Assembly (NCBI RefSeq): GCF_030586465.1
Contig: NZ_JAUQYP010000001.1
Location: 909,400 to 973,399, forward strand
Reading direction: 5' to 3'
DNA: 64,000 bases
Origin: Actinotalea lenta
GTDB taxonomy: Bacteria > Actinomycetota > Actinomycetes > Actinomycetales > Cellulomonadaceae
Positions 56,638 to 64,000 of this stretch are shown in pieces. The position numbers and the translations under genes are program-made. Position 1 is the stretch's first letter. Every line of letters begins with the position of its first letter. The notes beneath the pieces were generated by a model. That model was not told the origin of the DNA and did no database searches. It saw only the letters and a program-made list of their open reading frames with translations.

Positions 56638-58395
56638 TCAGGTATCGGCCGGCGTACGGCCGAGCGGGACCAGGGGGACGAGGTCGGCCGCCTGCAGGCG
56701 CACCGCTTCCGCCTCGGCGTCGTCCGCCACGAACGAGGCCTGCTCGTCGGCCTCGCACCGCGCCCGGTAGGAGTCGATCTCCGCCTGGCGGCGTCCGGCG
56801 TCCCAGCCGAGGCGCTCGGCGACCAGGTCGGCGATCTCCTCGACGGCCGCCAGGCCGCGGTCCCGCTGCTCGTAGACCAGGCGGGTGCGGTGCAGCATGA
56901 CGTCCTCGAGGTGCAGGACGCCCTCGTGGGTCGCGGCGTAGGCGATCTCGGCGCGCAGGTAGGCCGGAGCGCCCTCCAGGGGCCGACCGAGCGAGGGGTC
57001 GGCATCCACGGAGTCCATGATCTCGGCCAGCAGTGCGCCGTACCGGTGCAGCAGGTGGTCGACCATGGCGGACGTCCACCCGTAGGCGGCGCCGATCTGC
57101 CGTGCCTGGCGCTGCAGCACCGCGTGGCCCTCGGCGCCGGCGAGCGCGATGCGGTCGGTGAGCGACGGCAGGCTCGCGGCCCGCTCGCCGAGCGCGAAGT
57201 CCACGGCGTCCTTGGCCATCACCCGGTAGGTGGTGAGCTTGCCGCCGGCGATGACCGTCAGACCCGGGGTCGGCGAGGCGACGGTGTGCTCGCGGGACAC
57301 CTTGGCCGACGACGTGCCCTCCTTGGTGCCCGGCTGGAGCAACGGGCGCAGACCGGCCCACACCCCGATGACGTCGTCGCGGGTCAGGGGGCGCGCCAGG
57401 ACGGCGTTCGCGTGGTCGATGACGTAGTCGATGTCCGCGGAGGTCGCGACCGGGTGCACCAGCTGCTGCTTCCACTCGGTGTCGGTGGTGCCGATCACCC
57501 AGTAGCGCGACCACGGGATGACGAACAGCACGGACTTCTCGGTCTGCAGGATCAGGCCGACGTCGCCGCGGATCCGGTCGCGCGGCACGACGATGTGGAT
57601 GCCCTTGGAGGCGAGCACGTGCAGGCCGCCGTCGGTGTCGGCCAGCGCCTCGGTCTCTTCGGTCCACACGCCGGTCGCGTTGATGACCTGGTCGGCCTTG
57701 CAGGTGAACCGCTCCCCGGTCTCCAGGTCCTGGAGCACCGCCCCGTCCACCACGCCCGTGCCGCGCTTGGTCAGCTCGACGACCTGGGTGCGGCTGGCCG
57801 CGTGCGCCCCGTAGCTGACGGCGGTCCTGATGAGGGTCTCGACCAGGCGGGCGTCGTCGACGCTCGCGTCGTAGTAGCGCACCGCGCCGACGGCTGCGTC
57901 GTGCCGCAGGTCGGGGAAGAGTCGCTCCATGCCGGCGCGGCTGACGTGCCGGTGCCACGGCATCGCACGCTTGCCCGGCGCGATCGAGGCGAGGGTGTCG
58001 TACAGCGCGACGCCGGCCCCCACGTAGGCGCGCTCCCAGTAGGCGTTCTCGAGCGGGTACAGGAACGACACCGGTCGCACCAGGTGGGGCGCGATCCGCT
58101 TGAGCAGCAGGTCGCGCTCCGTGAGCGCCTCGTGCACCAGGTGGAAGTCGAGCATCTGCAGGTATCGCAGTCCGCCGTGCACCAGCTTGCTGGACCGGCT
58201 GGACGTCCCGCTGGCCCAGTCCTGGGCCTCAACGATCCCGACGCGCAGGCCGCGGGTCACGGCGTCCAGGGCGATGCCGGCGCCGGTGACGCCACCACCG
58301 ATAACCAGGATGTCGAGCTCACGCCCCTGGCCACTGTCGGCCAAGGCCTCGAGCGCATGCTGCCGGGTCTGCGGCGTCAGGGCTGCCGTTCTCAC
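56638..58395 (-). CDS. glpD: Glycerol-3-phosphate dehydrogenase, FAD-dependent (aerobic type)
   Basis: This 585-residue flavoprotein oxidises glycerol-3-phosphate to dihydroxyacetone phosphate. The FAD site is LDILVIGGGVTGAGIALDAV, with SSRSSKLVHGGLRYL, and an FAD C-terminal domain. GTG 58395 follows GAGGAGG. It starts the glp operon and is divergent from the SorC regulator; between them lie a DosR-like box and an inverted repeat. Electrons probably go to quinone. Confidence 0.95.
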   Translation of the reverse strand: MRTAALTPQTRQHALEALADSGQGRELDILVIGGGVTGAGIALDAVTRGLRVGIVEAQDWASGTSSRSSKLVHGGLRYLQMLDFHLVHEALTERDLLLKRIAPHLVRPVSFLYPLENAYWERAYVGAGVALYDTLASIAPGKRAMPWHRHVSRAGMERLFPDLRHDAAVGAVRYYDASVDDARLVETLIRTAVSYGAHAASRTQVVELTKRGTGVVDGAVLQDLETGERFTCKADQVINATGVWTEETEALADTDGGLHVLASKGIHIVVPRDRIRGDVGLILQTEKSVLFVIPWSRYWVIGTTDTEWKQQLVHPVATSADIDYVIDHANAVLARPLTRDDVIGVWAGLRPLLQPGTKEGTSSAKVSREHTVASPTPGLTVIAGGKLTTYRVMAKDAVDFALGERAASLPSLTDRIALAGAEGHAVLQRQARQIGAAYGWTSAMVDHLLHRYGALLAEIMDSVDADPSLGRPLEGAPAYLRAEIAYAATHEGVLHLEDVMLHRTRLVYEQRDRGLAAVEEIADLVAERLGWDAGRRQAEIDSYRARCEADEQASFVADDAEAEAVRLQAADLVPLVPLGRTPADT

Positions 58396-58446
58396 ACTCG
58401 TCCTCCTCGACGTGCTGCCGGGATGCCGCGCCCCGGCCTCAAGCCG

Positions 58447-58460
58447 GGGTCGAAGGTCCC
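58447..58460. promoter_or_regulatory. Candidate DosR/DevR-like operator in the glpD-sorC gap
   Basis: GGGTCGAAGGTCCC (reverse GGGACCTTCGACCC) is the most symmetrical of the four boxes. It lies 52 bp upstream of glpD and ten bp before the TATGCT -10 of the divergent gene, at its -35 position. Confidence 0.5.
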
Positions 58461-58470
58461 GCGTCGCCCC

Positions 58471-58476
58471 TATGCT
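58471..58476 (+). promoter_or_regulatory. TATGCT -10 box of the SorC-family regulator gene
   Basis: TATGCT lies 78 bp before GTG 58554. The DosR-like box overlaps its -35 position and the inverted repeat at 58501 lies just downstream of the expected start point. Confidence 0.5.
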
Positions 58477-58500
58477 GGGGGGCACGCGAACGAACGCGCA

Positions 58501-58526
58501 ACCCGGCTGCACATACGTGCACCGGG
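58501..58526. promoter_or_regulatory. Inverted repeat, candidate SorC-regulator operator
   Basis: ACCCGG-C-TGCAC and GTGCA-CCGGGT face each other across ATAC: 11 paired bases per arm with one bulge. It is in the glpD-regulator gap, 28 bp before the regulator start, fitting autoregulation plus control of glpD. Confidence 0.55.
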
Positions 58527-58553
58527 TCCGGGGGTGAGAGCGAGGCGACGACG

Positions 58554-59510
58554 GTGGACCACGAGGACGTGCTCCGAGCGGCTTCGATGTACTACCTGCA
58601 GGACATGAAGATGGAGGTCATCGCCCGACATCTGGGCACCTCCCGCTCGACCGTGTCCAGGGTGATCAAGAAGGCTCGCAGCAGCGGGATCGTGGAGATC
58701 CACCTGCGCCCTGCACGCACGCGCGCCCCCGGTCTGTCCCGCACGATCGCCCGTCGCTACGGCATCGAGGCGTACGTCGCGCCGGTGTCCGACTCGGCCA
58801 CGGACGTCGAACGACTCGACCAGGTCGCGGTCACGACGGCCAAGCTGATCTCGGCCTGGTTCGACTCGGACATGGTGCTCGGTGTCGCGTGGGGCACGAC
58901 CCTCGCCGCGATCGGGCGTCGGCTCATCCCGAAACCGACCCGGAACAGCGCCATCGTGCAGCTCAACGGCGCGGTCAACACCAGGACCAGCGGGCTCGAG
59001 TACGCCTCCGACCTCATCAGCGGCTTCGGCACGGCGTTCGACGCCGCGGTGCACCACTTCCCGGTGCCGGCCTTCTTCGACTACCCCGACACCAAGGCGG
59101 CCATGTGGCGTGAGCGATCGGTGCAGCGGGTGCTCGATGTGCAACGACGTGCAGACATCGCGCTGTTCGGCGTGGGTGCCGTCAGCGGCGGACTGCCCTC
59201 GCACGTGTACTCCGCGGGCTACCTGGAACCCGAGGACGTGGACCTCCTGCACCGCGAGGGCGTGGTCGGCGACGTGTGCACGGTCTTCCTGCGGGCCGAC
59301 GGCAGCTACTCCGACATCCCGCTGAACGCACGGGCCACCGGACCGACACCAGCCGAGCTGCAGCGGATCGGCCGGCGGGTGTGTGCAGCGGCGGGTGATG
59401 CGAAGGTCGCCCCGCTGCGCGCCGCCCTCGCGGCCGGGGTCGTCACGGATCTCGTGATCGACGAGCTCACCGCGGACCTGCTGGTGAACGAGAACGCTCC
59501 GGAGCACTAA
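58554..59510 (+). CDS. SorC/DeoR-family sugar-binding transcription regulator
   Basis: This 318-residue regulator has an N-terminal helix-turn-helix (MKMEVIARHLGTSRSTVSRVIKKA, about 17-40) and a C-terminal SorC sugar-phosphate-binding domain (VLGVAWGTTLAAIG, ADIALFGVGAVSGG). It is divergent from glpD and probably regulates the glp genes, responding to glycerol-3-phosphate or a similar phosphate. The partner role is inferred from position. Confidence 0.9.
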   Translation: MDHEDVLRAASMYYLQDMKMEVIARHLGTSRSTVSRVIKKARSSGIVEIHLRPARTRAPGLSRTIARRYGIEAYVAPVSDSATDVERLDQVAVTTAKLISAWFDSDMVLGVAWGTTLAAIGRRLIPKPTRNSAIVQLNGAVNTRTSGLEYASDLISGFGTAFDAAVHHFPVPAFFDYPDTKAAMWRERSVQRVLDVQRRADIALFGVGAVSGGLPSHVYSAGYLEPEDVDLLHREGVVGDVCTVFLRADGSYSDIPLNARATGPTPAELQRIGRRVCAAAGDAKVAPLRAALAAGVVTDLVIDELTADLLVNENAPEH

Positions 59511-59513
59511 CGT
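59508..59513 (+). promoter_or_regulatory. TAACGT -10 box, leaderless acetyltransferase gene
   Basis: TAACGT overlaps the stop codon of the SorC gene and stands six nt before ATG 59520. Confidence 0.5.
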
Positions 59514-59519
59514 GGCCGG

Positions 59520-60092
59520 ATGAGCCAGGAGACCGGGAGCACGTCGGGCGACGCGTCGCTTGCGGGGCTCGCGGCGAGCGCGGGGTCCGTGTTCCGGATC
59601 CGGCCGGCGATGCCTCGGGACGTCCGGGCGATCCGGGACCTCGTGTCCCCGTATGCGGAGCAGCGCATCCTGCTGGCCAAGGAGCTGGTCGGCTACTACG
59701 AGTCGGTCGGTGACTTCCACGTCGCCGTCGACGCCTCGCAGCACCCCGTGGGCTGCGGCGCGCTGCACGTGATGTGGTCGGACCTCGCCGAGGTCCGCAC
59801 GCTCGCCGTGCATCCTGCCTGGCGGCGCCGCGGGGTCGGGCACGCCCTGCTCGAGTCCCTGGTCGCTCGCGCGCGTGACCTCGGCCTGCGCCGGCTGTTC
59901 TGCCTGACCTTCGAGGTCGAGTTCTTCCGCGCGCACGGCTTCCGCCCGATCGTGGGCACGCCGGTCGCGCCCGACGTCTACTCCGAGCTGTTGCGCTCGC
60001 ACGACGACGGCGTCGCCGAGTTCCTCGACCTCGCCCACGTCAAGCCCAACACCCTGGGCAACACCCGCATGCTGCTCGACCTGGACGCGTAA
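59520..60092 (+). CDS. argA: Amino-acid N-acetyltransferase (N-acetylglutamate synthase, GNAT type)
   Basis: This 190-residue GNAT has IRPAMPRDVRAIRDLVSPYA, acetyl-CoA loop VHPAWRRRGVGHALLESLV, and the tail LAHVKPNTLGNTRMLLDL, typical of short NAGS in actinobacteria (Rv2747 type). It makes N-acetylglutamate for arginine synthesis. It ends at the start of the 19-bp repeat array. Confidence 0.9.
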   Translation: MSQETGSTSGDASLAGLAASAGSVFRIRPAMPRDVRAIRDLVSPYAEQRILLAKELVGYYESVGDFHVAVDASQHPVGCGALHVMWSDLAEVRTLAVHPAWRRRGVGHALLESLVARARDLGLRRLFCLTFEVEFFRAHGFRPIVGTPVAPDVYSELLRSHDDGVAEFLDLAHVKPNTLGNTRMLLDLDA

Positions 60093-60100
60093 GCCCCCGA

Positions 60101-60290
60101 CGCAGATCGCGGCCCCCGGCGCAGATCGCGGCGCCGCTCGCAGATTGCGGCCCCCGGCGCGCCGCGATGTGCGACTCGCGCCGCGATGTGCGACTGGCGC
60201 CGCGATGTGCGACTCGCGCCGCGGTGCGTACCCGCTGCCGCGGTGCGTACCCGCTGGTGCGGTGCGTACCCGTCGCTGCGGTGCGCCGGC
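60101..60290. repeat. Ten-unit, 19-bp-period tandem array made of three sub-families
   Basis: From 60101 to 60290 the sequence steps with an exact 19-bp period. Three units are of type A (CGCAGATCGCGG core; 60101, 60120, 60139), three of type B (CGCGATGTGCGACT core; 60158, 60177, 60196), and four of type C (GCGGTGCGTACCC core, last degenerate; 60215, 60234, 60253, 60272). The complement of A (CCGCGATCTGCG) nearly equals the B core (CCGCGATGTGCG), so A and B blocks are inverted and can fold. It lies between converging genes. The period is not a multiple of three, so it is not coding. Confidence 0.85.
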
Positions 60291-60302
60291 CGGCGCGGGC
60301 GT

Positions 60303-61226
60303 TCAGTCCTGGACGGCCTTGGCGACGGCGACGGCGACGGTGAGCCGGCGCTCCTCGGCTGAGGTGGGCGGGCGGGAGGCGGCGGCCGCGTCCTCGACCA
60401 GCCACAGCGCATGCACCACCTCGCGGACCACGACCCAGTCCCGCGCCCGATCGGGGTCGAGGTCCAGCACGTCCACCGCGGCGTCCAACCGCCGCCGGAC
60501 CGCTGCCCGAACCCCGGCGGGGTGCGCGACGACCTCCCCCCAGCGATTCCAGAGCAGCGGCGACGGCTCGAAGTGCGGGTCGCCGGAGAGGGGCTTGGGG
60601 TCGATCGCCAGCCACGGCTCACGCGTGGCGGCGAGCACGTTGCCGTAGTGCGCGTCGGCGTGCAGCAGCGTCCCGTCCGTCGCGGCGTCCGCGGCGAACG
60701 CGCGGCACAGCGCCGTGGCCTGCTCGACGAGCCTGTGCGGGACCGGGGAGGACCGGGGCAGCGCCGCCAGCCTCCCGGCCCAGTCCGCGGCGCGCTCGGA
60801 CAGCAGCCGCAGCTGGGGCGGTGCGGGCCGGTGCAGGCGTGCGAGCAGACCCGCCGTGACCTCGCACGCCCGGACGTCGTCGACGGTGCTCAGGTCCCGC
60901 GGCTGAGCGCGCTCGAGGAGCAGCGCCCACCGGCGGGGATCGGCGCGCAGCAGCAGGACCGCCCCCTGTCCCTCCCAGTGCCGCAGCGCGAGGTGCTCGT
61001 GCTCGGCCTCGTGGTGCGGCCAGGTCACCTTCAGCACGGCCTCGCGACCGTCGGCCCGCACCGGGAGGACCACGGCGCACTCGCCATGCACCGCGGCGCC
61101 GTCCGGGACCAGGTCCCAGTCGGCGAGCAGGGCGTCGAGGGCTCGGGGCAGGGCGTCCAGCCACGGGCGCCAGGTCGGGTCACGCTCGGGCAGCGCCAGC
61201 AGCCCCGGCGGCAGGCGTGGGCTCAC
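60303..61226 (-). CDS. APH(6)-family kinase-like protein (aminoglycoside/hydroxyurea phosphotransferase fold)
   Basis: This 307-residue protein has the kinase fold signature LLHADAHYGNVLAA (catalytic Asp and Asn) and LAIDPKPLSGDPHFE (Mg-binding Asp), as in streptomycin 6-kinase (APH(6)) and related small-molecule kinases. Many chromosomal copies do not confer resistance and their substrate is unknown. Its GTG overlaps the mutY stop, so it is co-transcribed with a DNA-repair gene. Confidence 0.85.
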   Translation of the reverse strand: MSPRLPPGLLALPERDPTWRPWLDALPRALDALLADWDLVPDGAAVHGECAVVLPVRADGREAVLKVTWPHHEAEHEHLALRHWEGQGAVLLLRADPRRWALLLERAQPRDLSTVDDVRACEVTAGLLARLHRPAPPQLRLLSERAADWAGRLAALPRSSPVPHRLVEQATALCRAFAADAATDGTLLHADAHYGNVLAATREPWLAIDPKPLSGDPHFEPSPLLWNRWGEVVAHPAGVRAAVRRRLDAAVDVLDLDPDRARDWVVVREVVHALWLVEDAAAASRPPTSAEERRLTVAVAVAKAVQD

Positions 61227-62161
61227 CGCGGCGCCGCAGCGGGTGGGGTGGGCGCAGCGGTCCGTGCCCCCTGCAGGTGGGGGCCGCGGGGCAGCCGCAG
61301 CCCGTCGCCGTTCCGCTCGACGAGGTGGTCGGCCAGCAGCCCGGCGAGAACGCGCTCGCGCTGGTCTGCATCAGGGCACGCGGCCTCGACCGCGGCCGCC
61401 TCCACGGTGCCCCCGCCCACGGCCTCGCGCAGCAGGGCCATCACCGCCCCCCGCGCCTGGCGGTCCGTCCCGTGCCAGCCCTGGCGTCGACGGCGCTGGG
61501 CGAGCGCGTCCGGCGGGCGGCCCTCCGCGAGCCAGGCGCAGCGGTCGGCGACCGGGCAGCTCGTGCAGGCCGGCGCGCGCGCCGTGCAGACCAGCGCCCC
61601 GAGCTCCATCACCGCCGCGTTCCAGCGCGCCGCGCTCGCGTCGTCGGGCGGCACGACCGCGGCCGCCCGGGTGCGCTCGCCCGCGGTCAGGTGCGCGGTG
61701 GGCAGTGCCGCGCCGTCCAGTGCCCGCGCGAGCACCCGGCGGACGTTGGTGTCCAGCACCACGCTGCGCCGCCCGTGCGCGAAGGCGACGACCGCGGCGG
61801 CGGTGTACTCGCCGATGCCGGGTAGCGACCTCAGCCCCGCCTCGTCGGCCGGCAGCACCCCGCCGTGCCGCTCGACCACCGTCAGAGCGCAGTCGTGCAG
61901 CCGCAGCGCGCGCCGCGGGTAGCCGAGCCGGCCCCACGCGCGCAGCACCTCGTCGTGCCCGGCCCCGGCGAGCTCCGCCGGGCCCGGCCAGCGCTCCTGC
62001 CAGGCCCGCCAGACCGGCAGGACCCTGACCACGGGCGTCTGCTGCAGCATCACCTCGCTGACCAGCACCGACCAGGGTGTCCGGTCCGCGGCGCGCCAGG
62101 GCAGGTCCCGACGATGGGCGTCGAACCAGTGCAGGATCGGCGGGACCAGCGGGTGAGGCAC
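61223..62161 (-). CDS. mutY: A/G-specific adenine glycosylase
   Basis: This 312-residue base-excision enzyme removes adenine opposite 8-oxoguanine. Catalytic Glu is in SEVMLQQTPV, helix-hairpin-helix LPGIGEYTAAAVVAFA, Asp in VLDTNVRRVLAR, and the 4Fe-4S cluster ligands in C-x6-C-x2-C-x5-C (CTARAPACTSCPVADRC). GTG 62161 is the start. Near disA, as in Mycobacterium. Confidence 0.96.
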   Translation of the reverse strand: MPHPLVPPILHWFDAHRRDLPWRAADRTPWSVLVSEVMLQQTPVVRVLPVWRAWQERWPGPAELAGAGHDEVLRAWGRLGYPRRALRLHDCALTVVERHGGVLPADEAGLRSLPGIGEYTAAAVVAFAHGRRSVVLDTNVRRVLARALDGAALPTAHLTAGERTRAAAVVPPDDASAARWNAAVMELGALVCTARAPACTSCPVADRCAWLAEGRPPDALAQRRRRQGWHGTDRQARGAVMALLREAVGGGTVEAAAVEAACPDADQRERVLAGLLADHLVERNGDGLRLPRGPHLQGARTAAPTPPAAAPR

Positions 62162-62254
62162 TCGTCGATGATGCCGGACGGCGCGCCTCGGCGCGCCATC
62201 GCGGCCCGTGCCCAGCCCGGCCGTACCGTGACGATGGCGAACCCGGGAGGTGCG

Positions 62255-62863
62255 ATGAGTGCACTGATGCGCCCCGTGGGCCCTCGGCCTGCAGGCGTCT
62301 ACTGGCGCAGGCGGATCGTCCTGCTCGCGGTGATCGCGGTGGTGGCTGTGGTGGGGGTCACCGCGCTGCTCGGACGCGGCTCCGCGTCAGCCGCCACGGA
62401 CAAGGCCGGCTCGGGCGGGCACGCGCCGCTCGCGCCGTCACCCACCGAAACCGCCGACACCACCCAGGGTCCGCCGGCGTGCGGGCCCGACACCCTGGCG
62501 GTCACCCTCACTCCCGACCACCGGACCTACCCCGCTGGTGCCGCACCGGTCTTCACCGTGACCCTCACGAACACCTCGGACGCGAGCTGCACGGTCGACG
62601 CCGGTGAGGCGAGTCGCGAGGTGCTCATCATGTCGGGCGAGGACCGGATCTGGTCCTCGCTGGACTGCCCCGCCACGGAGAACGCGAAGCGGATGCTGCT
62701 GCTGCCGGCGGGCGGTCGGGACGAGTCCGCCGTGACCTGGTCGCGGGTCCGGTCGGAGCAGGGCTGCACCCAGGGGCTGCCCGCGCCGAAGCCCGGCACG
62801 TACACGGCGGTGGCCAAGGTCGCTGGCGTCTCGTCGACCGCCTCCGTCTTCATCCTGAAGTAG
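62255..62863 (+). CDS. Hypothetical anchored extracytoplasmic protein
   Basis: This 202-residue protein has one membrane helix (IVLLAVIAVVAVVGVTALL), a linker rich in Ser/Thr/Ala/Pro, and a beta-sandwich-like domain with cysteines (PACGPDTLAVTL, SCTVDAG, LDCPA, GCTQG). It occupies the disA-mutY slot held by a similar protein (Rv3587c) in Mycobacterium. GGGAGG precedes ATG 62255, so this is chosen over ATG 62234. No known function. Confidence 0.75.
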   Translation: MSALMRPVGPRPAGVYWRRRIVLLAVIAVVAVVGVTALLGRGSASAATDKAGSGGHAPLAPSPTETADTTQGPPACGPDTLAVTLTPDHRTYPAGAAPVFTVTLTNTSDASCTVDAGEASREVLIMSGEDRIWSSLDCPATENAKRMLLLPAGGRDESAVTWSRVRSEQGCTQGLPAPKPGTYTAVAKVAGVSSTASVFILK

Positions 62864-62888
62864 CGCGCCGTCCCAGCGCCGCGCGCGG

Positions 62889-63956
62889 TCAGACGTACCG
62901 CTCGAGGATCGAGGACTCCGCGAGCCGGGACAGGCCCTCGCGGACCGTCCGCGCGCGCTGCTCTCCGACGCCGTCGACGCTCATCAGCTCGTCGATCCCG
63001 GCGGCGAGCAGCCGCTGGAGGTTGCCGAAGTGCGTGACGAGCCTGTCGATCACGCCGACCGGGATGCGGGGCACCTTGGACAGCAGCCGGTAGCCGCGGG
63101 GGCCGACGGCGCCGTCCAGGGCGTCGTCGACCACGGACAGCCCGAGGATGCGGGCGATGTGCGGCAGCTCGAGGAGCTCGCCCGGGCTCAGTGACGCGAG
63201 CTCGGCGTGCACGTCGGCGACCCGGTCCGCGCCCTGGCCGTCCAGGTAGTCCTTGACGACGAGCTGACGGTCCACCGCGACCCCGCCCACCAGCTCCTCG
63301 AGCTGGAGGGCCATGAGGCGGCCGTCGGTGCCGAGCTCGACGACGTAGCCGGCGATCTCCTCGGAGATCCGGCGCACCATCTCCAGGCGCTGGACCACCG
63401 CGGCGACGTCCCGCACGGTGACCAGGTCCTCGATCTCCAGCGCGGAGAGCGTCCCGCTGACCTCGTCCAGGCGTGCCTTGTACCGCTCGAGCGTTGCCAG
63501 GGCCTGGTTCGCGCGGGACTGGATGACGTCCGAGGACTCCAGCACGTGCCTGGTCTCGCCCACGTACAGCGCGATGATCTGCATCGACTGGCTCACGGAC
63601 ACCACCGGGAAGCCGGACTGCTTGGCCACCCGCTCGGCCGTGCGGTGCCGGGTCCCGGACTCCGTGGTCTCGATGGTCGGGTCGGGCAGCAGCTGCACCG
63701 CAGCGCGCACGATGCGCCGGCCGTCGACCACGACGGCCCCGTCCATCTTGGCCAGCTCGCGCAGGCGGGTGGCGCTGAACTCGACGTCCAGCACGAAGCC
63801 GCCGGAGCACATCGAGCCCACGACGTCGTCGAACCCGAGGACGATCAGCGCCCCCGTCCGTCCGCGCAGGATCCGCTCCAGGCCGTCGCGCAGCTCGGTG
63901 CCGGGCGCGACCGCGGCGAGGGTGGACCGCAGGAGGTCCTCGGGAACCAGGGGCAC
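62889..63956 (-). CDS. disA: Diadenylate cyclase DisA (DNA integrity scanning)
   Basis: This 355-residue enzyme makes cyclic di-AMP from two ATP. The DAC domain has the DGA motif (KMDGAVVVD) and RHR motif ([10 protein letters not shown]); the middle is a helical spine, and the C-terminal helix-hairpin-helix ([19 protein letters not shown]) binds DNA branches. GTG 63956 is the start. radA often lies upstream, but only 44 bp are visible here. Confidence 0.97.
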   Translation of the reverse strand: MPLVPEDLLRSTLAAVAPGTELRDGLERILRGRTGALIVLGFDDVVGSMCSGGFVLDVEFSATRLRELAKMDGAVVVDGRRIVRAAVQLLPDPTIETTESGTRHRTAERVAKQSGFPVVSVSQSMQIIALYVGETRHVLESSDVIQSRANQALATLERYKARLDEVSGTLSALEIEDLVTVRDVAAVVQRLEMVRRISEEIAGYVVELGTDGRLMALQLEELVGGVAVDRQLVVKDYLDGQGADRVADVHAELASLSPGELLELPHIARILGLSVVDDALDGAVGPRGYRLLSKVPRIPVGVIDRLVTHFGNLQRLLAAGIDELMSVDGVGEQRARTVREGLSRLAESSILERYV

Positions 63957-64000
63957 GCTGCGGATCCTAGTGGCCGGAGGCGGCGAGCGGCCGCTCCGGG

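Noticed and set aside
60101-60290. Short CRISPR array
   Set aside because: The 19-bp period leaves no room for unique spacers, units differ by block, and no cas genes are present.
60303-61226. Acquired aminoglycoside-resistance gene
   Set aside because: The gene is native in composition, coupled to mutY, with no mobile element nearby. The fold alone does not show resistance.

Overview
The window is 64 kb of very GC-rich, gene-dense chromosome from an actinobacterium. A WhiB regulator, DisA, ClpC with an actinobacterial-type promoter region, GlnR, a PASTA-domain class A PBP and a PonA/WhiB/Crp/Nth gene order familiar from Mycobacterium all point that way. A [NiFe] group 3b hydrogenase, a secreted GH16 glucanase and the overall gene set suggest Micrococcales, probably Cellulomonas or a close relative; the genus is inference. 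There is no rRNA, phage, IS element or CRISPR. Two RNA genes are visible: the small SRP RNA and a tRNA-Pro(CGG). No stretch over 300 bases lacks a gene, apart from 7864-8173, which holds the SRP RNA.

Layout. 0-5 kb: HAD phosphatase, gamma carbonic anhydrase, acyltransferase-SGNH protein, two small membrane proteins and a histidine phosphatase. 5-7.9 kb: a flavin electron-transfer operon (ferric-reductase-like flavoprotein, covalent-FMN protein, ApbE flavin transferase). 7.9-8.1 kb: SRP RNA. 8.2-12.9 kb: an N-acetylglutaminylglutamine amide (NAGGN) osmoprotectant operon. 13-20.6 kb: dnaX, recR, an SSI-type protease-inhibitor lipoprotein and the aspartate pathway pair lysC-asd. 20.6-22.6 kb: NUDIX, GH16 and tRNA-Pro. 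22.6-29.3 kb: a block syntenic with Mycobacterium Rv3674c-Rv3683 (metallophosphoesterase, ponA2-like PBP, whiB4-like, DUF4177, RidA, Crp, RsiG-like, nth). 29.3-39.8 kb: alpha/beta hydrolase, NhaA, GlnR, nitrobindin-like protein, YgfZ, FUSC, GGDEF, DTD, macrodomain, HAD and thioesterase. 40-42.5 kb: clpC. 42.6-45.3 kb: an alpha/beta hydrolase-DUF2087 fusion, an SDR and TrmL. 45.4-49.6 kb: the hydBGDA hydrogenase operon. 49.6-53.9 kb: SRPBCC, aldo/keto reductase, epimerase and MFS exporter. 54-59.5 kb: the glycerol operon glpD-glpF-glpK with a divergent SorC-family regulator. 59.5-64 kb: ArgA-type acetyltransferase, an intergenic 19-bp repeat array, an APH(6)-like kinase, mutY, a secreted/anchored hypothetical and disA.

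How parts work together. The most interesting pattern is a shared 10-mer (CGAAGGTCCC, usually inside a 14-mer resembling a DosR/DevR box). It lies immediately upstream of four transcription units: the flavin electron-transfer operon, an SDR gene, the hydrogenase operon, and the glpD/SorC divergent region. All of these have redox roles. This suggests a low-oxygen or redox regulon that couples glycerol oxidation, NAD(P)H-linked hydrogen metabolism and extracytoplasmic flavin electron transfer. Many genes in the window have a TANNNT hexamer exactly 6-7 nt before the start codon, the signature of leaderless mRNAs, and this helps fix several starts.
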